A program made the translations under genes and the position numbers. Of a stretch of 64,000 nt of DNA, positions 17,469 to 26,061 are shown one piece after another. Every line of letters begins with the position of its first letter. The first letter of the stretch is position 1. The notes beneath the pieces were generated by a model. It searched no databases. It was not told the origin of the DNA and saw nothing but the letters and a program-made list of their open reading frames with translations. The DNA comes from Mesorhizobium_K marinum (GTDB lineage: Bacteria; Pseudomonadota; Alphaproteobacteria; Rhizobiales; Rhizobiaceae). The stretch lies in the NCBI RefSeq assembly GCF_040813715.1, contig NZ_JBFOCH010000024.1. One strand, given 5' to 3'.

Positions 17469-17952
17469 GTTGCTCGACGCCGAGCTCACCGAGGAACGTG
17501 TGCCGCCACGGCCCGGCATCGTCACGCGGCTGGTCGAATGGCTGGCGGTGCTGCTGCTCGGGGTCACGACCGCGCTCGTCCTCGGCAACGCGCTCAGCCG
17601 CTACATCCTGAACAAGCCGCTGCCCTGGGCCGAGGAACTGGTGATCAACATCATGGTGTGGCTGGGGGCGGCCGGCATGGTCATCGCGACGATGCGGGGC
17701 GTGCTCATCACCTGCGACATCGTCACCGCGAGGCTGAGGCCGACCATCGCGCGGCGGCTGTCGATCGCCTGCACACTGTTCAGCGCGGCCGTCATGGGCA
17801 TCTTCACCTGGTTGACCGTACAGTATCTGTTGGTCTTCGGCGGCGACCTGACGCCGGTCCTGCGCATCCCCAAGGCCTGGGTGATCTGCGGCCTGCTTTT
17901 CACAACGGCGGGCGTCACGCTGGCGCTGTTGGCGCAACTGCGCCGCAAATAG
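17455..17952 (+). CDS. TRAP transporter small permease (DctQ family)
   Basis: A 165-residue DctQ subunit with four predicted helices. The typical NKPLPWAEELVINIMVW segment lies after helix 1. It overlaps the AMDase-like gene by 14 nt and precedes the large permease by 10 bp, so the enzyme is embedded inside the transporter operon. Confidence 0.92.
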   Translation: MIGAELLDAELTEERVPPRPGIVTRLVEWLAVLLLGVTTALVLGNALSRYILNKPLPWAEELVINIMVWLGAAGMVIATMRGVLITCDIVTARLRPTIARRLSIACTLFSAAVMGIFTWLTVQYLLVFGGDLTPVLRIPKAWVICGLLFTTAGVTLALLAQLRRK

Positions 17953-17962
17953 GGAACAAGAC

Positions 17963-19246
17963 ATGCTCGTCCTCGCCCTCGCCACCATCGTGACGCTCTG
18001 TGCGCTGGCGCTTGTCGGCGTCCCGATCGTCATCGCTCTCGCCGCGTCGGTGCTGGTCTTTCTCGGCATCAGCGGCGGATGGCCGCTGTCCTTCCCGCAG
18101 CAGACCATCGCCGGCATCAGCGACTACATCCTGATAACCCTGCCGCTCTTCATCCTGGCTGGCGGCCTGATGAACGCCGGCGGCATCGCGGACAGGCTGT
18201 TCGCCTTCGCCGGAGCCATGTTCGGCTGGCTGCGCGGCGGGCTTGCCCACGTCAACGTCGCCGTCAGCCTCATGTTCGGCGGCATGATCGGAACCTCGGT
18301 GGCGGATCTGGCGGGCGTCGGTTCGGTCGTCATTCCGAAGATGAAGAAGGAAGGCTACCCCGGGCCGTTCTCGGCAGCTCTCACGGCGACCGCGTCCGGC
18401 ATCGGCATCCTGGTGCCGCCGAGTTCCCCGATGATCCTCTATTCCGCGGTCACCGGGACGTCGCTCGGGGCGCTCTTCCTGGCCGGCTTCGTGCCTGGCC
18501 TGCTGTTTGCGCTGGTGCTGATGCTGACCATCGCCATCCTCGCGCGCTACCACGGCTGGAAGCCTATGCAAGGTTTTGCATGGCAGGAACTGGTGCGGAC
18601 CTTTCGCGGGGCGATCCTGCCGCTCGGCATGCCCACGCTGGTGTTCGGCGGGCTGGTGTTCGGCATCTTCACGCCGTCCGAGGCCGGTGCCTTCGCCGTG
18701 GCCTACGCGCTGGTGCTGTCGATGCTCGTCTACCGCACGCTGAGCCTCGCCAGACTGAAGGAGGTGATGGTCGACGCGGCCATCCTGACGGGCGAAGTGC
18801 TGATCGTGGTCGGCTTCTCAACGGCGCTCGGCTGGGCGCTGTCGCAGGCCCGCGTGCCGATCGCGCTGGCGGAGGGGCTGCAATACCTGTTCCCGTTCGA
18901 GAGCGCGATCCCGCAGATCCTGATGTTGCTCTGCCTCGCCCTTATCGCCGGCATGGTGCTCGACCCGCTGATCCCGATGATCATGCCGATCCTGCTGCCG
19001 ACGCTGGTGGCGCTCAATGTCGACCTGCTGCACTTCGGCGTCCTGATCGTAGTCACCGTCATCATCGGCCAGTTGACGCCTCCGGTGGCGCTGGCGCTGC
19101 TGGTGGCGGCGCGAATAGGCAAGGAAGACGTGCTGCAGGTGGTGAAGGCCAACACGCCGTTCCTGCTGGCGCTGGTGGCGTTCCTGCTGCTGCTCGTGTT
19201 CTTCCCGGCGCTCTCAACCGCGCTTCCGAACCTGATGATGAAGTAG
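17963..19246 (+). CDS. TRAP transporter large permease (DctM family)
   Basis: A 427-residue DctM channel subunit with about 12 helices. Family segments include MFGGMIGTSVADLAGVGSVV, ATASGIGILVPPSSPMILYS and the C-terminal GQLTPPVALALLVAARI. It forms the second TRAP system with the genes at 15676 and 17455. Confidence 0.94.
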   Translation: MLVLALATIVTLCALALVGVPIVIALAASVLVFLGISGGWPLSFPQQTIAGISDYILITLPLFILAGGLMNAGGIADRLFAFAGAMFGWLRGGLAHVNVAVSLMFGGMIGTSVADLAGVGSVVIPKMKKEGYPGPFSAALTATASGIGILVPPSSPMILYSAVTGTSLGALFLAGFVPGLLFALVLMLTIAILARYHGWKPMQGFAWQELVRTFRGAILPLGMPTLVFGGLVFGIFTPSEAGAFAVAYALVLSMLVYRTLSLARLKEVMVDAAILTGEVLIVVGFSTALGWALSQARVPIALAEGLQYLFPFESAIPQILMLLCLALIAGMVLDPLIPMIMPILLPTLVALNVDLLHFGVLIVVTVIIGQLTPPVALALLVAARIGKEDVLQVVKANTPFLLALVAFLLLLVFFPALSTALPNLMMK

Positions 19247-19315
19247 CGGCATCGCGCCGACGGCGTGCCTGTGACCGACGGCCGAACGGCCGGCGGCGGG
19301 CGGACTGCACCTAGA

Positions 19316-20344
19316 ATGGAGACTATCGAGGACATGTCGATGCATGACGAAACCGCAGTCGAACCGACTGCGCCGTGCGAAGGCGGCACCGGCCCTGCCG
19401 GCGGTCGGAGCGGAAAACCCGGAGCGGTTCTGTTTTACTCCAAGTTCGACGATCCGGTAGAATGGGGCGCGGTGCTGAAGTCGGAACTGCCGGACCTGGA
19501 CTTCAGGGTCTATCCCGACGTCGGCGATGCCGACGAAATCCGGACCGTTCTGGCCTGGCAACCGCCGCCCGGCTTCTTCGAGCCGTACCGAAACCTCACG
19601 CTGGTTGTCAATCTGGGCGCCGGCATCGATTCGCTCGCCGGACGCGCCGACCTGCCGGACGTGCCGATCTCGCGGCTGTCGGATTCCGGCATGATCGCCC
19701 TGATGCGCAGCTATGTGCTGTTTTCGGTCATCCGCTATGCCCGCAACATCCCGGACTTCGAGGCCGCCATGCGCGTGAAGGAATGGCGCTACATCCATCC
19801 GACGCCGCTGCACCGCATCAAGGTGGGGGTAATGGGGCTCGGTCATCTCGGCGCGGCGGTCGCCTCATCCCTGGCGCAAGCCGGATTCGACGTGCGTGGA
19901 TGGGACCAGGCGAAGAAGGCGATCCCCGGCGTGAACTGCCATTCGGGCGCAGAACTCGCATCGTTCCTGTCCGACGTCGAAATCCTGGTCAACATGCTGC
20001 CCCTGACGCCCTCGACGCGCGGCATGATTGGCAGGGAGGTCTTCGAGGCGGTGCCGCGGGGCGCAAAGTTCGTCAATGCGTCACGCGGGCTGATCGTCGA
20101 CGAACCGGCGCTGGTCGAGGCGCTGCGCACCGGTCAGATCGGCGCGGCTACCCTCGATGTCTTCTGGACGGAGCCGCTGCCCGCGGAGCATCCGTTCTGG
20201 GCAATGGAAAACGTACTGATCACGCCGCATCTGGCGAGCATTACAGTGCCGGAAGCCGCCGCGCGCGACGTGGCAGAGAGCATCCGCCGCGTTGCCGCGG
20301 GACAAGGGCCGCTGCACCTGACTGAGCCGCAGCGAGGATACTGA
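19316..20344 (+). CDS. D-2-hydroxyacid dehydrogenase (GhrA-like)
   Basis: About 342 residues, a glyoxylate/hydroxypyruvate reductase A-like NAD(P)H enzyme. The Rossmann loop is VMGLGHLGAAVASSL; the catalytic Arg is in NASRGLIVDE, the Glu in DVFWTEPLPAEHPFW, and the His in ITPHLASITVP. Family similarity begins at about GAVLFYSKFDD, so the first 30 or so residues are probably not all translated; ATGs at 19334 and 19340 (GAGGAC upstream) are alternative starts. As last gene of the second TRAP unit it may reduce a 2-oxo acid formed from the imported compound. Confidence 0.88.
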   Translation: METIEDMSMHDETAVEPTAPCEGGTGPAGGRSGKPGAVLFYSKFDDPVEWGAVLKSELPDLDFRVYPDVGDADEIRTVLAWQPPPGFFEPYRNLTLVVNLGAGIDSLAGRADLPDVPISRLSDSGMIALMRSYVLFSVIRYARNIPDFEAAMRVKEWRYIHPTPLHRIKVGVMGLGHLGAAVASSLAQAGFDVRGWDQAKKAIPGVNCHSGAELASFLSDVEILVNMLPLTPSTRGMIGREVFEAVPRGAKFVNASRGLIVDEPALVEALRTGQIGAATLDVFWTEPLPAEHPFWAMENVLITPHLASITVPEAAARDVAESIRRVAAGQGPLHLTEPQRGY

Positions 20345-20419
20345 GCCAAGCTTGAGCGGTTAGCGCTCCGAAAACAAGTCCACTGCCAGCGACCGCCGGC
20401 ATCCGCGCCGCTGCAGGCA

Positions 20420-20443
20420 GACGCAGTTCAGGCGATGTTTCTC
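20420..20443 (-). repeat. Truncated copy of the peptide gene 3' end at a contig edge
   Basis: These 24 bases are identical to 20558-20581 and hold the last codons (AAC ATC GCC) and stop of the small peptide gene. Beyond the stop the two copies diverge completely. The copy stops at the N at 20444, so it is either a second peptide gene or another haplotype of the same locus. Confidence 0.65.
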
Positions 20444-20445
20444 NT

Positions 20446-20477
20446 CATAGCATGTCGACACGCGGTTTGCCGACTGG
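20446..20477 (+). repeat. 32-bp direct repeat, right copy
   Basis: This matches 25-56 at 31 of 32 positions in the same orientation. It is the first sequence of the contig that follows the gap at 20444. The function is not recognised. Confidence 0.7.
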
Positions 20478-20520
20478 CTTGAAGCTTGGGGGTATTGATG
20501 ATGACGCGGCGCAAGTGCTG

Positions 20521-20551
20521 TTGGCGATGGCCAGAGACTGGCCATCGCCAA
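20521..20551 (-). terminator. Perfect 14-bp hairpin downstream of the peptide gene
   Basis: The inverted arms at 20521-20534 and 20538-20551 pair perfectly over 14 bp with a 3-nt loop. It lies 14 bp beyond the stop of the minus-strand peptide gene, where a terminator or a 3'-stabilising stem would be expected. There is no T-run, so the function is inferred. Confidence 0.6.
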
Positions 20552-20565
20552 TCGCCGGACGCAGT

Positions 20566-20661
20566 TCAGGCGATGTTTCTCGAACCGCTTCCGTTGACCG
20601 CGGTGACCTTGCTCATGACCTCCCGGCGAACCAGGGTCGGCTTTTCATAGGTCTTCTTCAT
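20566..20661 (-). CDS. Small RiPP-precursor-like peptide, 31 residues
   Basis: The translation starts MKKTYEKPTLVRREVMSK and ends VTAVNGSGSRNIA, with AAAGGGG seven bases before the ATG. Residues 5-10 (YEKPTL) match the YxxPxL leader motif recognised by RRE proteins in lasso-peptide systems, and short rhizobial peptides of this kind are annotated as putative RiPP precursors. The threonine at residue 20 would sit near the leader/core border. A classical lasso core needs Asp or Glu at core position 7-9; the remaining VNGSGSRNIA lacks one. No maturase, protease or exporter gene is visible nearby. It may be a non-lasso RiPP or a regulatory micropeptide. Confidence 0.6.
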   Translation of the reverse strand: MKKTYEKPTLVRREVMSKVTAVNGSGSRNIA

Positions 20662-20679
20662 GACTGCCCCTTTCCCTCG

Positions 20680-21222
20680 ATGGCTGAAGGCTCTCATGCC
20701 TTGGCAACGGGGTCAAACGGGGCAGGCGGACGGTGCGTTGGGCGCGCGGACTTGGACCATCGCAACGCAGCCGCCATATTGGGGCGCTGCGCCGATCGAG
20801 GCCAAGAGCCGAGAAGCCAACGGTCGCAGACCTCGGAAGAAGCGAGTAGCCGGCTGTTCGACAGAGCGAAAAAATGGGCGCGAACGATCAAGCGCGACGT
20901 GCTCGCCTTGTGGCTGGCGGCGCGCGATCCCCGCGTTCCCTGGCATGCGAAAGCCGTTGCCGGCGCCGTTGCAGCCTACGCGCTCAGCCCCATCGACCTT
21001 ATACCCGACTTCATTCCTGTCCTCGGCTACCTGGACGATCTGGTCATTGTTCCGCTCGGCATCCTGCTGGCGGTCAGGCTCGTCCCGTCCGGCCTGATGG
21101 CGGAATTCCGCGAGGAAGCGGCCGGGCGCGTCAAGCCGGTCAGCCTCGCCGGCTTGGGGTTCATCGTCGTCATCTGGGTCGCCGGGGTGCTTTTCATCGC
21201 CTGGCTGCTCTGGCCGAAGTGA
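20680..21222 (+). CDS. DUF1232 (YkvA-like) membrane protein
   Basis: The C-terminal part from about 20860 is a clear DUF1232 domain: WLAARDPRVPWHAKAVAGAV, then AYALSPIDLIPDFIPVLGYL, then DDLVIVPLGI, followed by a last hydrophobic helix (FIVVIWVAGVLFIAWLLW). Related proteins are about 120 residues long and start close to RLFDRAKKWART. No good ATG is present there, so the start may be a rare codon or lost. The ATG at 20680 is only 18 bp from the divergent peptide gene, which leaves no room for promoters and argues for a later start. Function unknown; inner-membrane location likely. Confidence 0.7.
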   Translation: MAEGSHALATGSNGAGGRCVGRADLDHRNAAAILGRCADRGQEPRSQRSQTSEEASSRLFDRAKKWARTIKRDVLALWLAARDPRVPWHAKAVAGAVAAYALSPIDLIPDFIPVLGYLDDLVIVPLGILLAVRLVPSGLMAEFREEAAGRVKPVSLAGLGFIVVIWVAGVLFIAWLLWPK

Positions 21223-21376
21223 CGCCGGGCAACCCGCAAACCGTCATCCGAAAGACCTGTTGTCGGCGACAGCTGCTTTGCCCATAGTCCCGTCGCGGCA
21301 GGCAGCATACCGCCGCGCTCCAAGACCGATGTTCCGTATCTCAACCTGCACCTGCATCTATCGAGAGGATGTACCG

Positions 21377-22213
21377 ATGGGTTTCGTGACCACAAGGGAC
21401 GGCACCGAGATCTTCTACAAGGACTGGGGTGACAGGAATGCCCAGCCGATCGTCTTCCACCACGGCTGGCCGCTCAGCGCCGACGACTGGGACACCCAGA
21501 TGCTGTTCTTCCTGCACAAGGGCTTTCGCGTCGTCGCCCATGACCGACGCGGCCACGGTCGATCCTCGCAGGGCGATACCGGCCACGACATGGATCATTA
21601 TGCAGCGGACGCGGCGGCGGTCGCCGAGCACCTCGACCTCAGGAACGCCGTCCATGTGGGTCATTCGACCGGTGGCGGCCAGGTGGCCCGCTATGTCGCG
21701 AAATTCGGCGAGCCGCAGGGTCGGGTCGCCAAGGCGGTCCTGGTCAGCGCGGTTCCGCCGCTCATGGTGCAGACCGAAGCCAATCCGGGCGGCCTGCCGA
21801 TCGAGGTTTTCGACGGGTTTCGCGCGGCGCTCGCCGCCAACCGTGCCCAGTTCTACCTGGATGTGCCGTCGGGGCCGTTTTACGGGTACAACCGGCCCGG
21901 CGCCAAGGCCGACCAGGGGGTGATCTACAACTGGTGGCGGCAGGGGATGATGGGCGGCGCCAAGGCGCACTACGACGGCATCAAGGCCTTTTCGGAAACC
22001 GACCAGACCGAAGACCTGAAGGCGATCAGCGTGCCGACGCTTGTCATGCACGGAGACGACGACCAGATCGTGCCCTATGCGGATTCCGCGCCACTGTCGG
22101 CAAAGCTGCTCAGGAACGGCATCCTGAAGACTTATGCCGGCTTTCCGCACGGGATGCCGACCACCCATGCGGATGTCATCAACGCGGACCTGCTTGCTTT
22201 CATAGCCAGCTGA
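21377..22213 (+). CDS. Alpha/beta hydrolase (non-heme chloroperoxidase-like)
   Basis: A 278-residue alpha/beta hydrolase of the bacterial cofactor-free haloperoxidase/esterase group. The nucleophile elbow is GHSTGGGQ (Ser about residue 97), the acid is in MHGDDDQIVP, and the histidine in GFPHGMPTTHADVIN. The N-terminus MGFVTTRDGTEIFYKDWG is typical, which fixes the start at 21377. It probably hydrolyses small esters; perhydrolysis is a side activity of the family. A copy of the sequence after the stop recurs beyond the N gap at 22342-22344. Confidence 0.92.
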   Translation: MGFVTTRDGTEIFYKDWGDRNAQPIVFHHGWPLSADDWDTQMLFFLHKGFRVVAHDRRGHGRSSQGDTGHDMDHYAADAAAVAEHLDLRNAVHVGHSTGGGQVARYVAKFGEPQGRVAKAVLVSAVPPLMVQTEANPGGLPIEVFDGFRAALAANRAQFYLDVPSGPFYGYNRPGAKADQGVIYNWWRQGMMGGAKAHYDGIKAFSETDQTEDLKAISVPTLVMHGDDDQIVPYADSAPLSAKLLRNGILKTYAGFPHGMPTTHADVINADLLAFIAS

Positions 22214-22410
22214 GCGCGCCGCGTCCCGTCCGCAGTTCTGGCGGGCGGGACGTGCTTCCGACCCGCTTGCCTAGGACATCGCGGCCAGCCGCCGCTCCAG
22301 CCGCGCCATCAGTCCGTCGAGCTCGACATGGTCGACCTTGCNNNGCCAGCTGAGCGCGCCGCGTCCCGTCCGCAGTTCTGGCGGGCGGGACGTGCTTCCG
22401 ACCCGCTTGC

Positions 22411-23555
22411 CTAGGACATCGCGGCCAGCCGCCGCTCCAGCCGCGCCATCAGTCCGTCGAGCTCGACATGGTCGACCTTGCCGAGCCTGGGTGCGGGATG
22501 GCGCATCGCCGCCGAACGAAGCGCGCCGCGACGGTGCAGCACTTCCTTGCGGATGGCCAGGCCGAAACCCATCTGCTGCTCGTGCCGCAGGATCGGCAGG
22601 TAGGCATCGTAAAGATCTTCGGCGCCTTCCACTTCGCCGGCATGGAACAGCCGGCAGACCTCGACCAGCATCTCAGGATAGGCGAAGCCGGTCATGGCGC
22701 CGTCGGCGCCGCGCCGCAGTTCCTGAGGCAGGTGCAGGCCGCCATTCCCGACCAGGATCGAGACGCGCCGGCGGCTGCCATCCGCCGCAGCCGCGCGCAG
22801 CGCGGTGATCTTCGACAGGCCCGGCGATTCCTCGTGCTTCAGCATGACAAGGTTGGGAAAGTCGTCGATCAGCCGGTTGAGCACGGCGACGGAGGTGTGG
22901 ACGCCGGTCGTCTGCGGGTAGTCCTGGTAGCAGACCGGAACGCCGGGTCCGAGCCTGGCGAAGACCTCGGCCCAGTATCCGTAGACCTGGTCGTCATGTT
23001 TCAGCCCCTGGATGGGCGCCACCATCAGTCCGGCGGCGCCGGCATCCATGGCCGCCTTCGCAAAACGCGTCAGGTTGTCGGTGCCCGGGTTGCTCGCGCC
23101 GACCACGACCGACCGGCGGCCACCGACCCGCTTCAGCACCTTCAGCATGAACGCATTCGATTCGTCGGGCGTGAGCTTCGACGCCTCGCCGAGCACGCCC
23201 AGGATGGTGATGCCGTCGACACCCTTGTCGAGGAAGAAGTCGACAAGGGCGTCGGTTCCCTCGAGGTCGAGTGCGCCGGTGTCGGTGAAGGGGGTCGGCG
23301 AGATGNGCCGACCACGACAGACCGGCGGCCACCGACCCGCTTAAGCACCTTCAGCATGAACGCATTCGATTCGTCGGGCGTGAGCTTCGACGCCTCGCCG
23401 AGCACGCCCAGGATGGTGATGCCGTCGACACCCTTGTCGAGGAAGAAGTCGACAAGGGCGTCGGTTCCCTCGAGGTCGAGTGCGCCGGTGTCGGTGAAGG
23501 GGGTCGGCGAGATGATGTAGACGCCGCGCGTGGCCTCGCTGATGGTGTTCTTCAA
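22411..23555 (-). CDS. Dihydrodipicolinate synthase-family lyase/aldolase (split by a contig join)
   Basis: A DapA/N-acetylneuraminate lyase-family class I aldolase. The N at 23306 joins overlapping contig ends, so 23307-23513 repeats 23098-23305. Removing the overlap gives one open frame of about 311 residues, normal for the family. Motifs: VYIISPTPFTDTG at the start, GVLGEASKLT for substrate binding, CYQDYP with the catalytic Tyr, and MLKHEES with the Schiff-base Lys. It stands alone, so pyruvate-dependent cleavage of a sugar-acid-type substrate is as likely as lysine synthesis. A further 3' fragment sits at 22271-22341. Confidence 0.85.
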
Positions 23556-23925
23556 TTGCTTCGCTCCCTGTCATTCGGCCGATGGCGCGCCGGGGAGCGA
23601 CCGGCTGCAAGACGATGTCCGTCCATGGTTTCAGCTCCGTAACGCGGCTCCATCGCCTAGACATAAAGGCGTTACAGCCCCGTCACTAGTGTCCGCGCCT
23701 CTTCCCAAAGGCCCAGAGGAGGCTCCCAATGAAGTCACTGNCGTGTTCTTCAATGCTTCGCTCCCTGTCATTCAGCCGATGGCGCGCCGGGGAGCCGCCG
23801 GCTGCAAGACGATGTCCGCCCATGGTTTCAGCTCCGTAACGCGGTTCCATCGCCTAGACATAAAGGCGTTACAGCCCCGTCACTAGTGTCCGCGCCTCTT
23901 CCCAAAGGCCCAGAGGAGGCTCCCA

Positions 23926-24903
23926 ATGAAGTCACTGCTCAAAATCGCGGCGGCAGCGACACCGATCTTCGCCACAACCGCTTTTCCGGCGCTCGCCCAG
24001 GGGCAAGTCGGCCAGGCGACGCTCATCCGCACCTCGGTGACCGGCCATGGCGGGCCGCTCGCCGTCCGGTCGCCTGTCTATCGCGACGAAAGAATTCGCA
24101 CGTCGCAGAGCGGGCTAGGCGAGTTCCGCTTTGCCGACGGCACCAAGTTCGCGGTCGGCGGCAACTCGTCGGTCGTCATCGACCGGTTTGTCTACGACAG
24201 CTCCAAGACCTTCGACAAACTGTCGCTCAACGCGGCGCGCGGCTCGTTCCGCTGGATCAGCGGAAAGTCGAAGTCGGAAGCCTACGAGATCCGGACGCCC
24301 GCCGGCACGATCGGCATCCGGGGCACCCGGCTTGAGATCTTCATTGGCACGGGCGGCCAGACGGCGGTCGTCCTGCTGTCGGGCGCGGCGCGGTTCTGCG
24401 GCGCCAATGGCTGCGAGGATCTGAGGCGACGCTGCGACGTCGTGGTGGCGCGCCCCGGCTCNGAGATCCGGACGCCCGCCGGCACGATCGGCATCCGGGG
24501 CACCCGGCTTGAGATCTTCATTGGCACGGGCGGCCAGACGGCGGTCGTCCTGCTGTCGGGCGCGGCGCGGTTCTGCGGCGCCAATGGCTGCGAGGATCTG
24601 AGGCGACGCTGCGATGTCGTGGTGGCGCGCCCCGGCTCGGGCGTCAGCCCGGCAGCCCGGGTCAACCGCGACATCTTCCAGGAACTGGGGACCGATGCCG
24701 CGTTTCCGTTCCTGACCGGGCGCCAGCGTCTCTCCAGCGGTTTCCAGGGTTTCGGCAGCACCAGTTGCGGCCTGTCGGCCAGGGCCGGCCTGCGCGGCGA
24801 GCGCGGCGGTGGAACGCCGGAGCCGAAAGGCGGCTTCCCGTCGAATGGAGGCAACGACGGTGGTGGCGGATGCGACGGCGGCTGCGGCTGCGGTCCCGAC
24901 TAA
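23926..24903 (+). CDS. Exported FecR-domain protein with Gly/Cys-rich tail (split by a contig join)
   Basis: A signal peptide (residues 1-25, ending PALAQ) is followed by a FecR-type domain: SPVYRDERIRTSQSGLGEFR, DGTKFAVGGNSSVVID, then RTPAGTIGIRGTRLEIFIG. The C-terminus is Gly-rich with cysteines (GGGGCDGGCGCGPD). The N at 24462 repeats 176 bp; without it the protein is about 266 residues. GAGGAGG precedes the ATG. Such FecR proteins lack the sigma-regulator membrane anchor and are thought to be periplasmic or surface proteins. A strong terminator follows. The first 16 bp also occur before the gap at 23741. Confidence 0.82.
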   Translation: MKSLLKIAAAATPIFATTAFPALAQGQVGQATLIRTSVTGHGGPLAVRSPVYRDERIRTSQSGLGEFRFADGTKFAVGGNSSVVIDRFVYDSSKTFDKLSLNAARGSFRWISGKSKSEAYEIRTPAGTIGIRGTRLEIFIGTGGQTAVVLLSGAARFCGANGCEDLRRRCDVVVARPGXEIRTPAGTIGIRGTRLEIFIGTGGQTAVVLLSGAARFCGANGCEDLRRRCDVVVARPGSGVSPAARVNRDIFQELGTDAAFPFLTGRQRLSSGFQGFGSTSCGLSARAGLRGERGGGTPEPKGGFPSNGGNDGGGGCDGGCGCGPD

Positions 24904-24926
24904 GAGTCGGCCGTTTGATACAAGTC

Positions 24927-24957
24927 TCGACGCGCCCTCGGGCGCGTCGATCGTTTT
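24927..24957 (+). terminator. Rho-independent terminator after FecR-domain gene
   Basis: TCGACGCGCC, loop CTCG, GGCGCGTCGA gives a 10-bp stem followed by TCGTTTT, 23 bp after the FecR-domain stop codon. Confidence 0.82.
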
Positions 24958-24969
24958 CCAGAAAGCGTC

Positions 24970-24998
24970 GCAGAGGCGCCGGTTTCGGGCGCCTCTGC
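24970..24998 (-). terminator. Hairpin after cobT
   Basis: Arms 24970-24980 and 24988-24998 pair over 11 bp with a 7-nt loop, just beyond the cobT stop at 25006 on the minus strand. It probably ends the cobA-cobB-cobS-cobT transcript; the T-run is weak. Confidence 0.65.
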
Positions 24999-25005
24999 TT
25001 GACCC

Positions 25006-26016
25006 TCAGCGCTCCGAGACACCGGCCTCGGCAAAGCTCGCCATGCCGGAATGGCAGGCCAGCGCCGCACGCACGATGCTGATTGCCACTGCGGCGCCCG
25101 ACCCTTCGCCGAGTCGCATGCCGAGATCGAGGAGGGGAGGCAGCCCCATTGCGTCCAGCAGCCGGCGATGGCCGGCTTCGGCCGAGACGTGCCCGGCCAG
25201 CGCGTGCGCCAACCCCGTCGGGTCGAGCTTCTGCAGGGGGGCCGCGGCGGCCGTGCAGACGAAACCGTCGAGCAGGACCGGTATGTTCTTGTGGCGGGCC
25301 GCCAGCGTTGCGCCCATGATGGCCGCGAGTTCCCTGCCGCCTAGCGCTGCTGCGGCGCGCAGCGGGTCGTCCAGCGCGCCGGCATGCAGCGCAAGCCCGC
25401 GCGCGATTGCGTCTGCCTTGCGCTTCAGGCCGGCGTCGTCGACGCCGGTGCCGCGGCCGACCCATTGCGCCGCCTCGCCGCCGAACAGGGCGGCGGCGAG
25501 CGCAGCGGCCGTCGTGGTGTTGCCGATGCCCATTTCGCCGAAGCAGGCGAGGTCGGCGTCCTCGTCGACCGAGGCGTAGCCTGCCGAGACGGCTGCCAGG
25601 AAATCCGCCTCGTCCATGGCGGCTTGTTGCGTGAAGTCGCCGGTGGGCCGCTCGACCTGCAGCGGCACTACGGAAAGTTCGGCGCCGGCCGCGCGCGAGA
25701 GCTGATTGATCGCTGCCCCGCCCGCCGAAAAATTCGCCACCATCTGGTGAGTCACTTCGGCGGGGAACGCCGAGACGCCCTGCGCGGTCACGCCGTGCGA
25801 TCCGGCGAAGACCACGACCTGCACCTTGTCCAGCCTGGGCATGGCGCGGCCCTGCCAGCGGGCCAGCCATGCCGCTATGTCTTCCAGGCGGCCGAGGCTG
25901 CCCGCCGGCTTGGTCAGCGTGTCCTGGCGGGCCAGCGCGGCGGCGGCGGCGCTGTCGTCCCCGGGTTGGAGCCCGCTGCCGGCGGAACGCAATTCATCGA
26001 GAGATTTGAAAGACAT
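25006..26016 (-). CDS. cobT: Nicotinate-nucleotide--dimethylbenzimidazole phosphoribosyltransferase
   Basis: A 336-residue enzyme that makes alpha-ribazole phosphate from nicotinate mononucleotide and dimethylbenzimidazole, for the lower ligand of B12. It shows TKPAGSLGRLEDIAAWLA, FAGSHGVTAQGVSAFP, GEMGIGNTTTAAAL, DGFVCTAAA and the catalytic glutamate in GMRLGEGSGAA. This is CobT in Salmonella and CobU in Pseudomonas denitrificans terms. It is the last gene of the leftward cobA-cobB-cobS-cobT unit, 45 bp after cobS. Confidence 0.96.
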   Translation of the reverse strand: MSFKSLDELRSAGSGLQPGDDSAAAAALARQDTLTKPAGSLGRLEDIAAWLARWQGRAMPRLDKVQVVVFAGSHGVTAQGVSAFPAEVTHQMVANFSAGGAAINQLSRAAGAELSVVPLQVERPTGDFTQQAAMDEADFLAAVSAGYASVDEDADLACFGEMGIGNTTTAAALAAALFGGEAAQWVGRGTGVDDAGLKRKADAIARGLALHAGALDDPLRAAAALGGRELAAIMGATLAARHKNIPVLLDGFVCTAAAAPLQKLDPTGLAHALAGHVSAEAGHRRLLDAMGLPPLLDLGMRLGEGSGAAVAISIVRAALACHSGMASFAEAGVSER

Positions 26017-26061
26017 GCGCGAGACGGCTCCGTGTTCGAGTCAATACGTTGAGAATTCGAT

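Noticed and set aside
20360..20551. Cys-rich minus-strand frame reading across the N at 20444
   Set aside because: It depends on an unknown base at a contig join and has no ribosome site or family match I can recognise.
20566..20661. Classical lasso peptide precursor
   Set aside because: The leader fits, but no Asp/Glu lies where the macrolactam ring closes, and no cyclase or protease gene is nearby.
20345..20680. Insertion sequence remnant
   Set aside because: There are repeats and a hairpin but no transposase fragment or clear terminal inverted repeats.
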